Origin: an uncultured Gemmatimonadota bacterium
GTDB lineage: Bacteria > Gemmatimonadota > Gemmatimonadetes > Gemmatimonadales > Gemmatimonadaceae
NCBI GenBank assembly: GCA_946480295.1
Contig: CAMLIT010000065.1
Span: forward strand, 1 to 24,443
Direction of reading: 5' to 3'
Length of the DNA stretch: 24,443 nucleotides
Of the stretch, positions 21,659 to 24,443 are shown piece after piece. The first letter of the stretch is position 1. Each line of letters begins with the position of its first letter. Below the pieces are notes generated by a model that saw nothing but the letters and a program-made list of their open reading frames with translations, was not told where the DNA came from and ran no database searches. The position numbers and the translations under genes were made by a program.

Positions 21659-24443
21659 ATGCGCGCCTCCGAGATCCGCTCCCGCTTCCTCGACTACTTC
21701 GCCCGCCAGGGTCACGCCATCCGCCCGAGCTCCTCGCTCGTGCCGGGCGACGATCCCACGCTGCTGTTCACGAACGCGGGGATGGTCCAGTTCAAGAAGG
21801 TCTTTCTCGGGCTCGAGGAGCCGCCCGACGGGAAGCGGCGCGCCACGACGTCGCAGAAGTGCGTCCGCGCCGGCGGCAAGCACAACGACCTCGAGCAGGT
21901 GGGGCACACGACGCGCCACCACACCTTCTTCGAGATGCTCGGCAACTTCTCGTTCGGCGACTACTTCAAGGCGGACGCGATCCGCTTCGCCTGGGAGTTC
22001 GTCACCGGGGAGCTGCGCATCGACCCGGCGCTGATCCGCGTCTCCGTGCACCACTCGGATGGCGAGGCGCGCGGGCTGTGGAAGGACATCGCCGGCCTCC
22101 CCGACAGCCGGATCTACGGCCTGGGGGACAAGGACAACTTCTGGCAGATGGCCGAGACGGGGCCGTGCGGCCCCTGCTCGGAGCTGTACGTCGACCTGGC
22201 GAGGATCGCGACGGACTACCGCTTTCCCGACGGCGCGCACGGCGAGTGGACGGACCTCACCCGCGACGAGTTCTCGGTGGACGCGTTCGTCGAGGGCGCC
22301 GAGGCGGGGCGGTTCATGGAGATCTGGAACCTGGTCTTCATGCAGTACGACCGCCAGGCGGACGGCACGCTCGTGCCCCTGCCGCGCCCATCGGTGGACA
22401 CCGGCGCGGGGCTCGAGCGCATCGCGGCGGTGCTCCAGGGCGTGACGAGCAACTACCACACGGACCTCTTCCTCCCGCTGATCGCGCGCGTGGAGGAGGT
22501 GGTCGGCTTCGAGTACTGGGGGCGCACGAGCGACGAGCCGCGCACGGGGATCCGCGTCCGCCACGGACAGGGCGGGCTGGACGTCGTGCCTAACGCGGTG
22601 GCGCCGGCGTCGTTCCGCGTGCTCGCCGACCACGCGCGCGCGGTGGCCTTCCTCCTCGCCGACGGCGTCTTCCCGTCGAACGAGGGGCGCGGCTACGTGC
22701 TGCGCCGCATCCTCCGCCGCGCGGTGCGCCACGCGTGGCTGCTCGGCCGGAAGGAGCCGACGCTCGCGTCGATCGTCGAGCGCGTCATCGAGACGATGGG
22801 CGACGTCTACCCGGAGCTGCGCCAGCGGGCGAAGCACATCGTCGAGACGACGCGCGTCGAGGAGCAGGGGTTCCTGTCCACGATCGAGGGCGGGCTCGCG
22901 CGCTTCGACCAGCTCGCGCCGGTGCAGAACACGAAGGGGGGCGTGGACATCCGCGGCACGATCAGCGGCGAGGATGCCTTCCGGCTCTACGACACCTACG
23001 GCTTCCCGATCGACCTGACGGAGCTGATGGCGCGCGAGCGCGGCTACACGGTCGACATCGACGGCTTCGACGCGGCGCTCGAGGCGCAGCGCCGTCGCTC
23101 GCAGGAGGAGCGGAAGTCGCGCAAGCTCGCCGTCGAGGTGGACGCGCTCGGCGACCTCTCGCAGTGGGAGCTGCCGGACGGCGCGGGCCTTCCCGAGTCG
23201 GCGTTCATCGGCTACGACGTCGTGGACATCGAGACGCAGGTGACGGCGGTCCGGCGGCTGCCGGGCGGGCGCATCGCCGTGATGCTCCGCGAGTCGCCCT
23301 TCTACGCGGAATCGGGCGGCCAGATCGCCGACCGCGGCGAGATCCTCGGCGACGGCTGGCGCGTGGACGTGGACGACGTCCGCAAGATCGAGGGGCGCGT
23401 CGCGGCGGTCGGGACGCTCGGCGGCACCTTCCACTTCGGCCGCGCCACGGCGCGGGTGCCGAGCGAGCGCCGGCGCGACACGGAGCGGAACCACACGGCG
23501 ACGCACCTCCTGCACGCCGCGCTGCGGCAGGTGCTCGGCGAGCAGGTCCACCAGGCCGGCTCGCTCGTCGCCCCCGAGCGGCTCCGCTTCGACTTCACGC
23601 ACCACGGCCCGGTGGCGCCGGAGAAGCTGGCGCAGGTCGAGGAGATCGTGAACCGCGAGATCCTGCGCGCCGTGCCGGTCACCTTCCAGGAGCTGCCGTA
23701 CCAGCAGGCGCGGGCGCTCGGCGCGATGGCGCTGTTCGGCGAGAAGTACGGCGACGTCGTGCGCGTCGTGAGCGTGCCGGGCTTCTCAATGGAGCTCTGC
23801 GGCGGGACGCACGTGCGCAACACGTCGCAGATCGGCCTGTTCAGGATCGTCAGCGAGACCGGCGTCGCGGCGGGGGTGCGGCGCATCGAGGCGGTGACGG
23901 GGCCGGGGGCGTACGAGCTGACGCGCGCGCAGGAGCGCACGCTCCAGCACCTCGCCGAGGCGCTGCGCGTGCCCCCCGACCAGCTCGAGCGGCGCGTCGC
24001 GCAGCTCCTCGAGGAGCGGCGCGCGATGGAGCGGCGTCTCGAGGAGGCGATGCGCGGGGGCGGGGACCAGGTCCAGACGCTACTCTCGGCGGCGACGCCG
24101 CTCGCCGACGGGGCGAAGCTCGTCGCGGGGAAGGTGCAGGCGGGGGACGTGAAGACCCTCCAGTCGTTAGGCGACGCGCTGCGCGAGCGGCTCGGGAGCG
24201 GCGTCGGCGTGCTCGCCGCGAGCTTCGAGGACGGGAAGAACACCGTGCTCGCCGTCGTCACCGACGACCTGCGCGAGAAGGGGCTCCGTGCCGATGCGCT
24301 GATCAAGGACCTCGCCGCCGCGGTGGGCGGGCGCGGCGGCGGGAAGGCGCACATGGCGCAGGCCGGCGTGCCCGACGCCGCGCGGCTCGACGACGCGCTG
24401 CGCCGCGCGCCGGAGGCCGCGCGCACCCTCCTCGCGCAGCGCG
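21659..24443 (+). CDS. alaS: Alanyl-tRNA synthetase, 3' end just outside the window
   Basis: 928 codons, open to the right edge; family length and the terminal motif GGRGGGKAHMAQAG suggest only a few codons are missing. It charges tRNA-Ala and edits mischarged Ser/Gly. The class II core starts at once (SEIRSRFLDYFARQGH, LLFTNAGMVQFK), with GNFSFGDYFK, GPCGPCSE and SVDTGAGLERI following; a tRNA-recognition region includes SNEGRGYVLRRILRRAVRH. The editing site has His612 and His616 (HTATH) with Cys714 and His718 (CGGTH). The C-terminal oligomerisation domain has a coiled coil (RRVAQLLEERRAMERRLEEA). About 27 residues at 290-316, before SFRVLADHARA, look like an insertion compared with the E. 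coli enzyme. The start is preceded by a -10-like hexamer instead of a ribosome-binding site. Confidence 0.96.
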   Translation, partial: MRASEIRSRFLDYFARQGHAIRPSSSLVPGDDPTLLFTNAGMVQFKKVFLGLEEPPDGKRRATTSQKCVRAGGKHNDLEQVGHTTRHHTFFEMLGNFSFGDYFKADAIRFAWEFVTGELRIDPALIRVSVHHSDGEARGLWKDIAGLPDSRIYGLGDKDNFWQMAETGPCGPCSELYVDLARIATDYRFPDGAHGEWTDLTRDEFSVDAFVEGAEAGRFMEIWNLVFMQYDRQADGTLVPLPRPSVDTGAGLERIAAVLQGVTSNYHTDLFLPLIARVEEVVGFEYWGRTSDEPRTGIRVRHGQGGLDVVPNAVAPASFRVLADHARAVAFLLADGVFPSNEGRGYVLRRILRRAVRHAWLLGRKEPTLASIVERVIETMGDVYPELRQRAKHIVETTRVEEQGFLSTIEGGLARFDQLAPVQNTKGGVDIRGTISGEDAFRLYDTYGFPIDLTELMARERGYTVDIDGFDAALEAQRRRSQEERKSRKLAVEVDALGDLSQWELPDGAGLPESAFIGYDVVDIETQVTAVRRLPGGRIAVMLRESPFYAESGGQIADRGEILGDGWRVDVDDVRKIEGRVAAVGTLGGTFHFGRATARVPSERRRDTERNHTATHLLHAALRQVLGEQVHQAGSLVAPERLRFDFTHHGPVAPEKLAQVEEIVNREILRAVPVTFQELPYQQARALGAMALFGEKYGDVVRVVSVPGFSMELCGGTHVRNTSQIGLFRIVSETGVAAGVRRIEAVTGPGAYELTRAQERTLQHLAEALRVPPDQLERRVAQLLEERRAMERRLEEAMRGGGDQVQTLLSAATPLADGAKLVAGKVQAGDVKTLQSLGDALRERLGSGVGVLAASFEDGKNTVLAVVTDDLREKGLRADALIKDLAAAVGGRGGGKAHMAQAGVPDAARLDDALRRAPEAARTLLAQR

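Overview
The window is very GC-rich, densely packed chromosomal DNA with mostly housekeeping genes. The gene set (TPR proteins, DUF4321 plus TatA, aroQ-pepQ-accB-pilT-accC-comB-ftsK, yraN-recA-recX-alaS) and the style (GTG starts, 4-8 base overlaps, apparently leaderless genes, Asp-Ser-rich secreted proteins) suggest a Gemmatimonadota chromosome. That assignment is inference from recall; no 16S rRNA or other marker search could be run. I see no tRNA, rRNA, CRISPR array, phage or transposase gene.

Layout. Bases 1-3309 (+): a TPR protein cut by the left edge, a long-chain polyprenyl diphosphate synthase, a DUF4321 membrane protein and TatA, all overlapping or nearly so. Bases 3310-3539: a convergent gap with a bidirectional terminator and a small palindrome. 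Bases 3540-5369 (-): a membrane-anchored PpiD/SurA-like chaperone, divergent from the next unit. Bases 5542-16686 (+): an apparently single long operon, TPR protein, aroQ, M24 peptidase, accB, pilT, accC, comB-like gene, ftsK and a secreted protein. Bases 16888-18525 (+): a methyltransferase and a glycerophosphodiester phosphodiesterase. Bases 18730-24443 (+): yraN, recA, recX and alaS; alaS is missing from a list of closed reading frames because it runs off the right edge, probably only a few codons before its stop.

How the genes work together. AccB and AccC are two subunits of acetyl-CoA carboxylase, but pilT sits between them and the efp gene common in this cluster in other bacteria is absent. 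RecA and RecX form the usual recombinase/modulator pair. Polyprenyl synthase, DUF4321, TatA, PpiD and FtsK all concern the envelope or division.

The least explained feature is non-coding. Each of the three gaps between glpQ-like gene, yraN, recA, recX and alaS that exceeds 200 bases (18526-18729, 20257-20802, 21454-21658) contains a large imperfect hairpin, and the arms are built largely from tandem 7-base units. The unit differs from element to element (TTGGTTG-like, GGGAGGC/GCCTCCC, GGAAGGC), while two words (GTCCCTC and GCCTCCC) recur as extra arrays at several places. A one-unit version lies at 3513-3530. I know of no named family with this architecture, and it is the main candidate here for something undescribed.
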